From Methanolobus profundi (GTDB lineage Archaea > Halobacteriota > Methanosarcinia > Methanosarcinales > Methanosarcinaceae): DNA of 64,000 nt. This document shows, piece by piece, positions 26,900 to 35,549 of this stretch. The translations under genes and the position numbers were made by a program. The number at the start of each line of letters is the position of its first letter. Within the stretch, counting starts at the first letter, position 1. The notes below the pieces were generated by a model. It was given only the letters and a program-made list of their open reading frames with translations, was not told where the DNA came from and did no database searches. Location: the NCBI RefSeq assembly GCF_900114835.1, contig NZ_FOUJ01000002.1, forward strand, positions 266,374 to 330,373. Direction: 5' to 3'.

Positions 26900-26925
26900 A
26901 ATATATGAGCATATGTTCATATATT
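26900..26925. promoter_or_regulatory. SmtB-type 12-2-12 operator overlapping the arsR promoter
   Basis: AATATATGAGCA-TA-TGTTCATATATT: two 12-base arms with 11 of 12 complementary positions, the classic ArsR/SmtB operator form (core TGA-x-CA...TG-x-TCA). It lies 5 nt upstream of the arsR start codon and covers the likely TATA box, so the bound repressor would shut its own promoter and that of the permease. Confidence 0.85.
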
Positions 26926-26940
26926 AATATTACCCCATGG

Positions 26941-27714
26941 TCACAATACTGTTAAAAACAATATAAGAAATACGAACATGGCAAAAGATACATGGTCCTT
27001 ACCCGTGAACTTCATCTCATGCATGGAACTACGTCCTGTACTTTGATAACAACGGCTTTCCATGGCAAGCGCTACCTCTTCCACCCTTCTTACAGAGCCG
27101 CTCACCAGCGGAACGACGATCGAGAATATGGCTTTTACAGGTTCCTTTCTGATATCCAGACCCCGGGATATTTGGGCTTCTCTAAGGCTTGTGAAACTAT
27201 CATAGAACATTGGTACAAAATAGATAGACAGTGACATCATCATTGCCATATCGTGTGATGTGATACCGACATATCTCAATGGCAACGGACGAAGCAGTCT
27301 TTCGATGCCAGACGTTATCCGTGAAGGAGAGGTTGTAGCAGTGATAAGTGCTGCGAACAACAACAGGAAGACAAATCTAAGAGTAATGGTCGTTCCAAGT
27401 AGCAAACCCTCATATGTGACCGACAGAGAACTGAAATGCCATACTTCCCTGCCTTCTGTGAAGAACAACTGCATCAGGAAAAGGATAGCAAAAAAGAAAA
27501 GCATTGGACGGACCGAGCGAACAAAATGTCCCAATGGCAACCTACACGATAGGACAAGAACTGTAAAAACAAGTGCTATAAAAAACATGTCTGCAAAAGA
27601 TGAAGCATCAAGAATGCAGAAGCTCACAAGCATAAGACCAATGATCTTTGTCCTTGGATCAAGCCTGTGAAGCACAGAGTCACCGGGAACAAAAGACATG
27701 AAAAGGTCATTCAT
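26941..27714 (-). CDS. ecfT: Biotin ECF transporter membrane coupling subunit EcfT (BioN-type)
   Basis: T component linking the two ATPases to BioY. About 257 residues with five to six helices; the cytoplasmic region carries EEVALAMESRCYQS, the coupling motif of EcfT/CbiQ. I chose ATG 27714 (protein MNDLFMSFVPGDS...) because GAGGAG lies upstream and it overlaps the preceding ATPase by only 8 nt; the frame also opens at 27744. It is the last gene of bioY-ecfA-ecfA-ecfT. Because it is beside dedicated ATPases and BioY, it probably serves biotin only, although ECF modules can be shared. Confidence 0.88.
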   Translation of the reverse strand: MNDLFMSFVPGDSVLHRLDPRTKIIGLMLVSFCILDASSFADMFFIALVFTVLVLSCRLPLGHFVRSVRPMLFFFAILFLMQLFFTEGREVWHFSSLSVTYEGLLLGTTITLRFVFLLLFAALITATTSPSRITSGIERLLRPLPLRYVGITSHDMAMMMSLSIYFVPMFYDSFTSLREAQISRGLDIRKEPVKAIFSIVVPLVSGSVRRVEEVALAMESRCYQSTGRSSMHEMKFTGKDHVSFAMFVFLILFLTVL

Positions 27715-28540
27715 CCTGACCAGCTCCTCTTTTCTCAAGTGCATTGACTATCTCTTCAAAGGCATCATCAATAGACAGTATATCATCACGCACATCGAAA
27801 CCTTCCCGGATGAGGTCTTTCATCAATAATGTGATCTCAGGCAAAGGTGAACTTACTGAGCGGACATACTCCACCGGCGTGCCATTAAAGCTTACCCAAC
27901 CATTGTCAAGAAGTATCACTTTATCTGCAAGCGGGAGGAATTCACACACCTGATGCGAGACAACAACCACTGAGATACCGGAGAGGTGTAGCTCTTTCAA
28001 TGTTGCAAGCAGGGATGAACGGTTCTCCGGGTCCAGACCAGATGTCGGTTCATCAAGGATAAGATATTCGGGCTGCATTGCCAGAACCCCGGCAAGTGCC
28101 ACAAGCCTCATCTGACCTCCACTAAGACTGAAAGGTGACAGGGAACCGATATCCCTTCCAAGACCTGCCTGCTCCAGAGCATCAGCAACTCGCTGTTCAA
28201 GAGCATCACCTTTTATTCCAAAATTTGAAGGTCCGAATGATACATCCTCGAAAACCGTTCTCCCGAACAATTGCTTTTGAGGATATTGCATCAGAAGTCC
28301 TGCCTTGTGTCTGACATCCCTGTCAGTGGAAGCCATTCCACTTACTGTTACAGAACCGGACTGAGGTTTCAGGATACCATTGAAGTGGCGGACAAGAGTG
28401 GATTTTCCGGAACCTATCTCTCCCCCAATAAGAACGAACTCGCCTTTCCCTATAGAAAGACTGACATTGTCAAGAGCACGTTTTTCAAGAGAAGTACCCC
28501 TGTTATAACAAAAGCTCAGGTCTTTCACTTCGATCGACAT
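27707..28540 (-). CDS. ecfA: ECF transporter ATPase, second of two
   Basis: Cytoplasmic ABC ATPase (277 residues) that pairs with the product of the upstream gene. Seen: Walker A GGEIGSGKST near residues 38-47, Q-loop QYPQKQLFG near 85-93, signature LSGGQMRLVALAG near 138-150, Walker B YLILDEPTSGLDPE near 160-173, switch His near 197. QYPQKQLF is typical of EcfA2-type subunits. The start overlaps the preceding gene by 16 nt, which indicates translational coupling. Length is normal. Confidence 0.9.
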   Translation of the reverse strand: MSIEVKDLSFCYNRGTSLEKRALDNVSLSIGKGEFVLIGGEIGSGKSTLVRHFNGILKPQSGSVTVSGMASTDRDVRHKAGLLMQYPQKQLFGRTVFEDVSFGPSNFGIKGDALEQRVADALEQAGLGRDIGSLSPFSLSGGQMRLVALAGVLAMQPEYLILDEPTSGLDPENRSSLLATLKELHLSGISVVVVSHQVCEFLPLADKVILLDNGWVSFNGTPVEYVRSVSSPLPEITLLMKDLIREGFDVRDDILSIDDAFEEIVNALEKRGAGQDE

Positions 28541-29346
28541 AATACCTCCCTGAGCTCAGCCCTTGATAAAGGAAAAGATGACGGATCAGCAGGTATCAAA
28601 CCCGAATCTGCAAGTCTCCTTGCCAGTTCAATGACCGGAGGAAGATCGGATCCGAACTGTTCAGGATCATTCCTGCTCAGGATCTCACGTGGATGTCCAT
28701 CATGAACGATGCGACCGTTCTCCATTACAACAAGACGGTCCGCATGAACAAGTTCCTCAAGATGATGGGTCACGTATACGACAGTGGTCCCGTTCTCATG
28801 CAAGTTCTCTATCAATGACAGTATATCTTTACGGGAGCAGGGGTCCAGCATGGAAGTGACCTCATCGAACAGTATGATATCAGGTTTCATTGCAAGGACA
28901 GATGCAAGTGCAACCTTCTGTTTCTGACCACCGCTTAAGGACCTTGGAGTATGATATCTGTACCCTTCCATACCTACATTCTGAAGAGAGAGATCCACAC
29001 GTTCATTAATCTCTCTTTGAGAAAGACCAAGGTTCTCGGGACCGAATGCAACATCTTCTTCAACGGTCATCCCTATGAACTGGGAACCCGGATCCTGAAA
29101 GACCATGCCTGCCGTTCGGCGTATGTCCATCAGTGATGAAGGATCGGATGTATCCATACCATTAACGACCACAGAACCCTGACAGGGAAGAAGAAGGCCA
29201 TTCATATGACGTAACAGAGTGGATTTTCCACATCCGTTCTTCCCTGCTATGGCTACGAACTCTCCCTTGTTAATATTCAATGAGAGTGAGTCGATCGCCA
29301 GAGTATTGTCCGGATACCTGTATGAAATGTCCTTTATGTGGATCAT
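28525..29346 (-). CDS. ecfA: ECF transporter ATPase, first of two
   Basis: ABC ATPase (273 residues), partner of the next gene. Seen: Walker A AGKNGCGKSTLLRHMNG near residues 34-50, Q-loop VFQDPGSQFIG near 83-93, signature LSGGQKQKVALAS near 138-150, Walker B IILFDEVTSMLDP near 158-170, and HHLEEL with the switch His. In Walker B the residue after the catalytic Asp-Glu is Val, and the D-loop is SMLD; both are common in EcfA1. It starts 6 nt after bioY. Confidence 0.9.
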   Translation of the reverse strand: MIHIKDISYRYPDNTLAIDSLSLNINKGEFVAIAGKNGCGKSTLLRHMNGLLLPCQGSVVVNGMDTSDPSSLMDIRRTAGMVFQDPGSQFIGMTVEEDVAFGPENLGLSQREINERVDLSLQNVGMEGYRYHTPRSLSGGQKQKVALASVLAMKPDIILFDEVTSMLDPCSRKDILSLIENLHENGTTVVYVTHHLEELVHADRLVVMENGRIVHDGHPREILSRNDPEQFGSDLPPVIELARRLADSGLIPADPSSFPLSRAELREVLCRSK

Positions 29347-29352
29347 GGTCCA

Positions 29353-29895
29353 TCATATAGTGTATCTCGAGGTTATTATGGATGCTGCCAGTACTTTAAG
29401 AATAGAACCTGGAATGAACGGGAGCAATCCCAGAGCCAGGGCTTCTGTGAGTGAGAGACTTGCAATGTTCATTAGCTGAAGTATGCCCAGAAGGTAGATA
29501 ACAAAGAGACCGACCAGCATGAAAAGTACATTGAAGTGTATCTTTTCCCTGCCATACCTGTCACAAAGTGAACCGATAACAAAGGCACCTAGCACAAAAC
29601 CTATGAGATAACCACCTGTCGGACCGAAGAACATGCCAAGACCGGAGCTGCCTCCTGAGAATACAGGCAATCCGGCTATACCCAGAAGCAGATAGACAAG
29701 CACACTTATCGTACCCCATCTGGCACCAAGCATTGCTCCTGCCATAAGGATGAAAAGTGTCTGAAGTGTGATAGGTACAGGACTTATAGGAACAGGGATC
29801 TCAATGTAGGCACCTACTGCCATCATTGCAGCGAACATTGATGCATATACCATTTTTCTGATGTTATTATTTTGAGAATAGACTTTTTCTTCCAT
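29353..29895 (-). CDS. bioY: Biotin transporter substrate-binding subunit BioY
   Basis: S component that binds biotin in the membrane. About 180 residues with six helices. Family motifs seen: IEIPVPISPVPITLQTLFIL near residues 30-50, then GMFFGPTGGYLIGF near 90-104, both conserved in BioY. The start is taken as ATG 29895, with GGTGGT 4 nt upstream; the frame opens at GTG 29904. It is the first gene of a four-gene operon with two ATPases and EcfT, a complete group-I-like transporter. No biotin synthesis gene is seen here. The upstream dyad at 29966-29998 looks like a BirA operator, so the operon is likely repressed when biotin is plentiful. Confidence 0.93.
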   Translation of the reverse strand: MEEKVYSQNNNIRKMVYASMFAAMMAVGAYIEIPVPISPVPITLQTLFILMAGAMLGARWGTISVLVYLLLGIAGLPVFSGGSSGLGMFFGPTGGYLIGFVLGAFVIGSLCDRYGREKIHFNVLFMLVGLFVIYLLGILQLMNIASLSLTEALALGLLPFIPGSILKVLAASIITSRYTI

Positions 29896-29965
29896 AAGGA
29901 CCACCGGTCATGTATCAAATACCAGAATATGAGCAACGTTAACCAATATCGTTATCTCAAAAGTA

Positions 29966-29998
29966 TTGTCAACCTTTTTAATTGCTAGTGGTTTACAA
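29966..29998. promoter_or_regulatory. BirA-like biotin operator before bioY
   Basis: TTGTCAACC, 15 nt, GGTTTACAA: one mismatch from a perfect dyad and very close to the known BirA site TTGTAAACC-N(14-16)-GGTTTACAA. It lies about 70 nt upstream of bioY. The TATA-like ATATATTTTG (minus strand) sits just upstream of it, so the site would cover the transcription start. The BirA protein itself is not encoded in this window. Confidence 0.85.
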
Positions 29999-30043
29999 AA
30001 TATATAATCCTTATGCAAGGTACATATCAGGAAGAAATGTAAG

Positions 30044-30078
30044 AAAAAAAGATAATAGCGTGCAGGAAGAACCTGCAC
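30044..30078 (-). terminator. Hairpin-plus-T-run terminator after the thermosome gene
   Basis: GTGCAGG and CCTGCAC arms (7 bp) around TTCTT, then GCTATTATC and seven T on the minus strand. It starts about 10 nt after the thermosome stop and separates it from the bioY operon. Confidence 0.75.
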
Positions 30079-30088
30079 AAAAGGGATA

Positions 30089-31705
30089 TTACATATCCAT
30101 ATCAGGCTGTGGCATACCTGGTGGCATTGCGCCGCCTCTGCCGGTTGCAGCCACAACATCATCGATCCTGAGGATCATTACTGTTGCTTCTGTTGCTGCG
30201 TTAATTGCCTGGGTCTTTATTCTGAGTGGTTCAAGGACATTGTTCTCGTACATGTCAATTACCTTTCCGGTATAGACATCGAGACCCATGTTCTTGTTAC
30301 CCTGCTCGTGCTGTGAACGAAGGTCAACGAGCTTGTCTATTGGGTCAAGACCTGCATTCTCTGCAAGTGTCTGCGGAATGATCTCAAGTGCTTCTGCGAA
30401 CTTAGCTACTGCGAGCTGTTCTCTGCCCTTGAGGGTTGCTGCATAGTCCCTGAGTCTGAGTGCGAGCTCGATCTCAGGTGATCCGCCACCAGCAACGATC
30501 TTCTTGTCTTCCAGTGCTACACCGATAACACAGAGTGCATCGTTAAGTGCGCGTTTGAGACTGTCTACGATGTGTGTTGTACCACCGTGGAGAATGAGTG
30601 ATGCTGTCTTCTGGTCCTTGCATCCAAGGAGGAAGGTCATCTTTGAACCGTGGAGGTCACGCTCTTCTACAACCTCTGCTTCACCAAGGTCTTCGGTCCT
30701 GATGTCAGTTACATCCTGGAACAATGTTGCACCGGTTGCCTTTGCGAGCTTCTTGAGGTCGCTCTTTGTGATCCTTCTGCATGCGTAGATGCCAGCCTTC
30801 TCGAGATAGTACTGTGCAAGATCGTCAATACCCTTCTGTGAGAATACTACATTTGCGCCACTTGCAATGATCTTGTCGACCATTTCCTTGACCATTTTCT
30901 CTTCCTGTTCGACAAAGAGGTTCATCTGGTCAGGTGAGGTGATCTTGATCTCTGCGCTCTTCTCGATCTTCTGGAACTCAATTGCGAAGCTTGCGAGGAG
31001 GACCTTTGCGTTCTCGACCTTCTTTGGCATGTTCGGCCTTACTCTTTCCTTGTCGATAACAAGACCTGTGACAAGTTCAGACTCAAGGATACTTCCGCCT
31101 TCGCGCTTCTCGATAGTGATGTCATCGACATCTACCTTGATCTCGCCATCGCTCTCTTCGACAACTGAAAGGACCGCATCAAGAGCTTTCTCTGCGAGGA
31201 AGTCCTTGTATTCGCCTGCTGCTTTTCCTGTAAGGGAGGTCTTTGCCAGCTTCATCAGGGTCTCTCTGTCATCTGTGGAGACATCGATGGTTATGGTCTT
31301 TAAGATCTCAACAGCTTTCTTTGCTGCATGTCTGTATCCACTTGCAATGATAGTTGGGTGAACACCTTTGTCAATAAGCTCTTCTGCCTTTGTGAGAAGT
31401 TCGCCTGTGAGTACTGCTGCTGTTGTTGTACCGTCACCGACCTCATCGTCCTGTGACTTTGAGACCTCGACCACCATCTTTGCTGCCGGATGTTCGATAT
31501 CCATTTCCCTGAGGATGGTAGCACCATCGTTGGTAATTACGATATCTCCGAGTCCGTCAACAAGCATCTTGTCCATACCTTTTGGACCAAGGGTTGTCCT
31601 TACTGCTTTTGCAACTGCTTTCCCTGCAAGGATGTTAATGCTCTGTGCATCCCTTGCACGGGATCTGTTCCTGTTCCCTAACGCATACGTAGGCTGTCCT
31701 GCCAA
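30089..31705 (-). CDS. thsA: Thermosome subunit (group II chaperonin)
   Basis: ATP-driven protein-folding chamber of archaea. The 538-residue protein has the group II ATPase motifs: [20 protein letters not shown] near residues 39-58, NDGATIL near 59-65 and the phosphate loop [15 protein letters not shown] near 91-105. It ends in the Gly/Met-rich tail [15 protein letters not shown]. The start has a strong ribosome binding site (AGGAGG, 7 nt before ATG 31705), in line with high expression. Methanosarcinaceae have several paralogues (alpha to gamma), and I cannot tell which this is. Transcribed alone, ended by the hairpin at 30044-30078. Confidence 0.96.
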   Translation of the reverse strand: MAGQPTYALGNRNRSRARDAQSINILAGKAVAKAVRTTLGPKGMDKMLVDGLGDIVITNDGATILREMDIEHPAAKMVVEVSKSQDDEVGDGTTTAAVLTGELLTKAEELIDKGVHPTIIASGYRHAAKKAVEILKTITIDVSTDDRETLMKLAKTSLTGKAAGEYKDFLAEKALDAVLSVVEESDGEIKVDVDDITIEKREGGSILESELVTGLVIDKERVRPNMPKKVENAKVLLASFAIEFQKIEKSAEIKITSPDQMNLFVEQEEKMVKEMVDKIIASGANVVFSQKGIDDLAQYYLEKAGIYACRRITKSDLKKLAKATGATLFQDVTDIRTEDLGEAEVVEERDLHGSKMTFLLGCKDQKTASLILHGGTTHIVDSLKRALNDALCVIGVALEDKKIVAGGGSPEIELALRLRDYAATLKGREQLAVAKFAEALEIIPQTLAENAGLDPIDKLVDLRSQHEQGNKNMGLDVYTGKVIDMYENNVLEPLRIKTQAINAATEATVMILRIDDVVAATGRGGAMPPGMPQPDMDM

Positions 31706-31924
31706 TTTTTAACCTCCTAATGATAATAATATAGATAGAGTGATATCTGTAAATTAAGTACTATTACTCGTACTGCTCAATCTAGATGAGAGCAGTTCTA
31801 TATAAAGCTAACTGATGGAATCTCAGTATACCGATTAAAAATATTAAGGCAGGGGATGAAAGTCCCGCATCGGAAAAACATTGGATCTACGAGAAGAGGA
31901 TCCCCGGATAATTATCCAGACCGA

Positions 31925-32338
31925 TCACACGTACCTTTCATAGAGACGGTTCAAATGTAGTCGCATCATCGAATTAACATATGTCCTGTACTGGTCCTTG
32001 TCAGGTATATCAAAGATGGCAATTCCACCTGCACTCCATGAGACATTCGATATTACCATCTCCCTTCCCATATCATCGATAACCTGTTTGAGAAGTGAAA
32101 GGTCATCAACGGTCTCTCTCCAGTCACCTGCATGAACTCCTGGAGAAGCAGGGCCTGAAGCAAGTTCAAGTTGTTGAAGGATGAAAGTATACACCTGGAA
32201 CAAATGAGCATCATCCTTTGTGAACCCTATCAACCCTTTTTTTGAATCCTGATCAAGAACTTTAAGGATCAATGGAACATCAGATGAACGGAACGTATTG
32301 TTGTTTATCTTTTCGATATATAGGTTGATCTCATTCAT
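31925..32338 (-). CDS. Small soluble protein of unknown function
   Basis: 137 residues from ATG 32338 (GGGTGTG upstream); the frame opens 27 nt earlier. Soluble, mixed alpha/beta, no Cys pairs or membrane helices. Recognisable stretches are LILKVLDQDSKKGLIGFTKD and VNSMMRLHLNRLYERYV at the C-terminus. I do not recognise the family. It lies between the thermosome and asd on the same strand, with about 100-200 nt on each side. Confidence 0.6.
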   Translation of the reverse strand: MNEINLYIEKINNNTFRSSDVPLILKVLDQDSKKGLIGFTKDDAHLFQVYTFILQQLELASGPASPGVHAGDWRETVDDLSLLKQVIDDMGREMVISNVSWSAGGIAIFDIPDKDQYRTYVNSMMRLHLNRLYERYV

Positions 32339-32438
32339 AATTTCACACCCGTGATAATACCCCATTTAAAGATGGATGTGAAAGCACATAAGAATTACCC
32401 GAATATCTCAAAAACAAATATGATCTGAACGTAAATGG

Positions 32439-32468
32439 AAAAAAGATGGACGATGCACTTTCAGTGCA
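32439..32468 (-). terminator. Hairpin-plus-T-run terminator after asd
   Basis: TGCACT and AGTGCA arms around three bases, followed on the minus strand by CGTCCATC and six T. It begins about 20 nt after the asd stop. Confidence 0.7.
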
Positions 32469-32488
32469 CCGGTCATATATTAGAACGA

Positions 32489-33481
32489 TCAGAGCTTTTC
32501 AGCGATCTGAACAGCATTAAGGGCTGCACCCTTGAGCAACTGGTCACCACAGACGAAGAACTCAAGTCCGTGGTCACCAAAGACAATGTTCTGTCTGATC
32601 CTTCCAACTTCCACGTCATATTTCTTTGTAGCTGTTATTGGCATTGGATAGACATTGTTCTCGATATCGTCCTTGAGTTCCACACCTTCCACTGAACTCA
32701 GAAGTTCTTTAGCTTTAGCAGGGTCAACTGGCTTTTCAGTCTCGATGATGATGCTCTCCGCATGTACTCTCATGGTAGGGATCCTTACACATGTACAGCT
32801 AATAGGCATGTCAGGCTCATTGAATATCTTCCTTGTTTCCCAGACGACCTTCATTTCCTCACGGGTGTAGTCATTATCCTGGAAACTATCGATGTGAGGG
32901 ATAGCATTGAATGCGATCGGGTAAGCGAATACCTTGTTACCTACTTCCTTTCCATCAAGGTAGTTACGGGTCTCTGCTGCAAGTTCATCCATACCTGCTG
33001 CTCCTGCTCCGCTTGTTGCCTGATAGGTGCTGATAAGTACCTTCTTGACACCGAACTCCTTGTGGAGTGTGTAAAGAGGAATGGCTGCAATAGCAGTTGT
33101 ACAGTTTGGATTGGCTATGAGCTTGGACTCACCAATGGCATCTGAATTTATCTCAGGGACCACCAGAGGTACATTCTCATCGTACCTGAAAGCACTGCTG
33201 TTATCAATTACATAGCAACCTGCACTGGTAGCTTTCTCAGCGTTCTCCTGACTCCATCCACCGCTGATAGCAAAGAATGCGATGTCAAGCTCTGAATAAT
33301 CTGCAAGGTCAGCATTTTCAATTGTTATTTCCCCGAATGGGGTTTCCATTGTTTTGCCTGCACTCCTCACTGATGCGAACAGTCTTAATTGTTCCACTGG
33401 AAAGTTCCTGTTGTGCAATACATCTATGATCTCTCTGCCTACTGCACCGGTGGCGCCCATGATTCCTACTTTGTAACTCAT
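32489..33481 (-). CDS. asd: Aspartate-semialdehyde dehydrogenase, bacterial type
   Basis: Converts aspartyl phosphate to aspartate semialdehyde with NADPH, on the path to lysine, threonine and methionine. The 330-residue protein has the dinucleotide loop GIMGATGAVGREI near residues 6-18, the catalytic Cys127 in NPNCTT, and the acid-base region CVRIPTMRVHAES with His near 246. The sequence style (RLFASVRSAGK, YQATSGAGAAGM) is that of Gram-positive bacterial Asd rather than the archaeal/fungal branch, so transfer from bacteria is likely. It is transcribed alone; no aspartokinase is adjacent. ATG 33481 follows GGATGA. Confidence 0.95.
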   Translation of the reverse strand: MSYKVGIMGATGAVGREIIDVLHNRNFPVEQLRLFASVRSAGKTMETPFGEITIENADLADYSELDIAFFAISGGWSQENAEKATSAGCYVIDNSSAFRYDENVPLVVPEINSDAIGESKLIANPNCTTAIAAIPLYTLHKEFGVKKVLISTYQATSGAGAAGMDELAAETRNYLDGKEVGNKVFAYPIAFNAIPHIDSFQDNDYTREEMKVVWETRKIFNEPDMPISCTCVRIPTMRVHAESIIIETEKPVDPAKAKELLSSVEGVELKDDIENNVYPMPITATKKYDVEVGRIRQNIVFGDHGLEFFVCGDQLLKGAALNAVQIAEKL

Positions 33482-33679
33482 GATTATGTCATCCGTTGGG
33501 GTTCTTGAGCTCCATTAGAAGCCCAATGTAATTAAATGGATATGTGATATTCCGCAAATCAAGCGTTTTTCCTGCCAGTATCATATATATGGAATGATAT
33601 GAAGATTATCCTTGGTTATACTGAAATAGCAGAAAATGAACGAAAATGGAATATATAGGGCAAAATAGCCAAAGAAGAG
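33482..33679. other. Spacer upstream of asd
   Basis: AT-rich, holds the asd promoter (TATA-like CATTTAATTAC on the minus strand near 33534). A 19-codon plus-strand frame from ATG 33599 exists but has no further support. No other structure seen before the terminator at 33680. Confidence 0.5.
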
Positions 33680-33715
33680 AAAAAAGCTATTTGATCCCGG
33701 AAAGATCAGATAGCT
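33680..33715 (-). terminator. Terminator of the 51-residue gene's transcript
   Basis: AGCTATCTGATC and GATCAAATAGCT (11 of 12 paired, minus strand) around a 7-nt loop, followed directly by six T. It is the best hairpin terminator in the window and lies 65 nt after the small gene's stop. Confidence 0.75.
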
Positions 33716-33779
33716 ATTGCTTTGTTTATTGGCAAGGTCGCATTTTTAAGCGCTTGTGCCGCTTATTGGATGTGTATTA

Positions 33780-33935
33780 TTAGTATGATACCAGTGTCTG
33801 GATGCAAGCACTTTTCACGAAGTTGATCATGTTGCATCTGAGTTTGAATTCCTGCTCAGAGAGGTCATCGGTTTCCAGATATCTGGAGAACATTTCCCTG
33901 AACTCATCAAATTTCTTTTCGTCTTGTTGTTTCAT
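33780..33935 (-). CDS. 51-residue protein with its own promoter and terminator
   Basis: A short minus-strand frame: MKQQDEKKFDEFREMF at the start, KSACIQTLVSY at the end, two Cys (CNMIN and SACIQ) and a helix-forming acidic/basic middle. ATG 33935 follows the strong ribosome binding site GAGGGG at good distance. A TATA-like TTTATATAAT lies about 55-60 nt upstream (33988-33997), giving a leader of about 30 nt, and the hairpin at 33680-33715 ends the transcript near 290 nt. The promoter, ribosome binding site and terminator make it a gene, not chance. I do not recognise the family; regulatory small proteins of this kind are known in Methanosarcina. Confidence 0.72.
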   Translation of the reverse strand: MKQQDEKKFDEFREMFSRYLETDDLSEQEFKLRCNMINFVKSACIQTLVSY

Positions 33936-33987
33936 AAATTCCCCTCGAATTTACGTAGAGCATATAAACACATATTAATCTGTTTCT

Positions 33988-33997
33988 ATTATATAAA
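33988..33997 (-). promoter_or_regulatory. TATA-like box of the 51-residue gene
   Basis: TTTATATAAT on the minus strand, with AT-rich flanks, about 53 nt before the start codon at 33935. Transcription would begin about 26 nt downstream. Confidence 0.5.
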
Positions 33998-34134
33998 AGT
34001 ATTCTGATGCGGATTTCTATATAGACACATAGAGTATTGGAAATATAGGAAAAAATAATGTCCTTTTTCAGAGTTCTTGTCTAAAGAACAAATGATCCAG
34101 GTAGTTTTATAAGTATAGATGTCAGGTAAATAGC

Positions 34135-34422
34135 ATGCAGGAAAAAAGATATCCAAAAGGTCATTTCATCGCCATAGGCATGCTAATAGGTCTTCCACTG
34201 GGAATTCCCATAGGCATTGCCATGGGAATAATGGCGATAGGACCGGCAATAGGACTGGCCCTGGGACTGGGTATCGGTACATATCTTGAGAAGAAGCACA
34301 ATCCCAACCCTCTCCCAATGACACCTGAAGAGGAAGACCAGAGAAGAAAGATACTTGCAGTGCTTGCCGGAGTGTTCCTGCTTGGGATCCTAATGTTCAT
34401 TGCTCTTTTTATGATCACCTGA
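34135..34422 (+). CDS. Small glycine-zipper membrane protein
   Basis: 95 residues with a long Gly/Ile/Met-rich hydrophobic region (IGMLIGLPLGIPIGIAMGIM, then IGPAIGLALGLGIGTYL) made of repeated GxxxG steps, a charged loop (EKKHNPNPLPMTPEEEDQRRK) and a final helix. The pattern suits tightly packed or oligomeric membrane helices. No family recognised. It lies alone between the 51-residue gene and the convergent RNase H gene. Confidence 0.65.
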   Translation: MQEKRYPKGHFIAIGMLIGLPLGIPIGIAMGIMAIGPAIGLALGLGIGTYLEKKHNPNPLPMTPEEEDQRRKILAVLAGVFLLGILMFIALFMIT

Positions 34423-34473
34423 GCTTATGGTCGATAAGGGATCCAGAATTATAGAAAGAAAAGTATCAGGCTT

Positions 34474-35343
34474 TCAGAAAGCGAAAGCCCTTCTGTTCAG
34501 ATAATATTTTGCACCGCCTGAAGAATGTGTTTTCTTTTTAGCAGGTGAATTCTTTTCTTTTGTCTTAACAGGTACTTTATTGCTTGCTTTTTTCCGGCCC
34601 ATACTGTCAAAGCGGACCTTTTTGACAGCAAGGTCCATGGCAAGTCCCCTGAGCATCCAACGAAGGACCTGAGCCTGATGACGTTTATTACGACCCTGCT
34701 TTCCTGGAAAGGCTTCAGCAGCTATATTAGTTGCTTTCTTCCCTGCCATCTCCTGTAATTCAAAGAGGGACCTGTCAGAGAGAACATCTCTTGAAGCCGT
34801 GTGAAGACGCTTGTACATAGCATTGGTTGGAACTGGAGTAGAGTTCATCATAGCGATATTCTTCCTTATTTTCCCTGTTGCTGGTGAATTTTGTAGATCG
34901 ATGAGGACCTCACGGTCATTGGGATAAAGTATACGCACTTTCTGTTTGGTCTTGGAAAGATGGTCTGCCTGCTTGTTCTGCACCCTGGGCACCCAGCGGA
35001 AATGGATATCAAGCTCGTATTCCCGGATGATGTTGGTGATCTCAGAATAGATGTTCCAGATATCATCATCCACTATAGCGTAGATACCACGCATCTGGTT
35101 GATCACGGTCTGACTATCCCCCATCACAGTGAGAGGACCCTGACCTTTGGCTTTGACGTATTCAAGCATACCTTTTTTCAGGGCAAGATATTCTGCAAAA
35201 AGAGCGTTATTACTGGTGTCTTTTTCAAGCCGGTCGTTTCCGAGTATTGAAAAGGAGTTGTTCTGCAAGGTAACAACCCAACCTAATCCCATGCATCCAC
35301 CCGGATTCGGAGTGCATGAGCCGTCGAAGGTTATTGCATCCAT
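34474..35343 (-). CDS. RNase HI-like protein with basic C-terminal extension
   Basis: Likely cleaves RNA in RNA-DNA hybrids. The first 135 residues are an RNase H fold with all four acidic residues: Asp7 (TFDGS), Glu51 (FAEYLAL), Asp76 (VMGDSQT) and Asp127 (KQADHLSK). This fits the ARI/plant-type variant without the basic protrusion. Residues about 140-289 form a Lys/Arg-rich extension (RNKRHQAQVLRWMLRGLAMD, then the KKASNKVPVKTKEKNSPAKK tail) that may bind nucleic acid; I do not recognise it. A bare RNase HI is about 150 residues, so the extension doubles its size. Confidence 0.85.
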   Translation of the reverse strand: MDAITFDGSCTPNPGGCMGLGWVVTLQNNSFSILGNDRLEKDTSNNALFAEYLALKKGMLEYVKAKGQGPLTVMGDSQTVINQMRGIYAIVDDDIWNIYSEITNIIREYELDIHFRWVPRVQNKQADHLSKTKQKVRILYPNDREVLIDLQNSPATGKIRKNIAMMNSTPVPTNAMYKRLHTASRDVLSDRSLFELQEMAGKKATNIAAEAFPGKQGRNKRHQAQVLRWMLRGLAMDLAVKKVRFDSMGRKKASNKVPVKTKEKNSPAKKKTHSSGGAKYYLNRRAFAF

Positions 35344-35549
35344 GTTTCTCGTACTTTAGAATGTATCTTCAGCCGTACACAGGAACTTTCCCTTGCATCA
35401 TAATATTGACTTAAAAATATATAACTGTTAGGAAATGGATGTATTGGGAAATATATAGATAGAAGATATTGTTATGGACCAAAAAGATGGTGATATCACC
35501 AACAAGGTTTATGGGTCAATATTGAATATAGTATATTGGAGTGAGTAAA

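Noticed and set aside
31820-31924. Several small hairpins (GGATAATTATCC, GGGA...TCCC) after the gene at 31925
   Set aside because: Arms of 4-6 bp without a proper T-run; probably chance or weak termination signals.
33599-33658. 19-codon plus-strand frame after GGAATGAT
   Set aside because: Too short, no promoter or terminator in that direction, and no further support.
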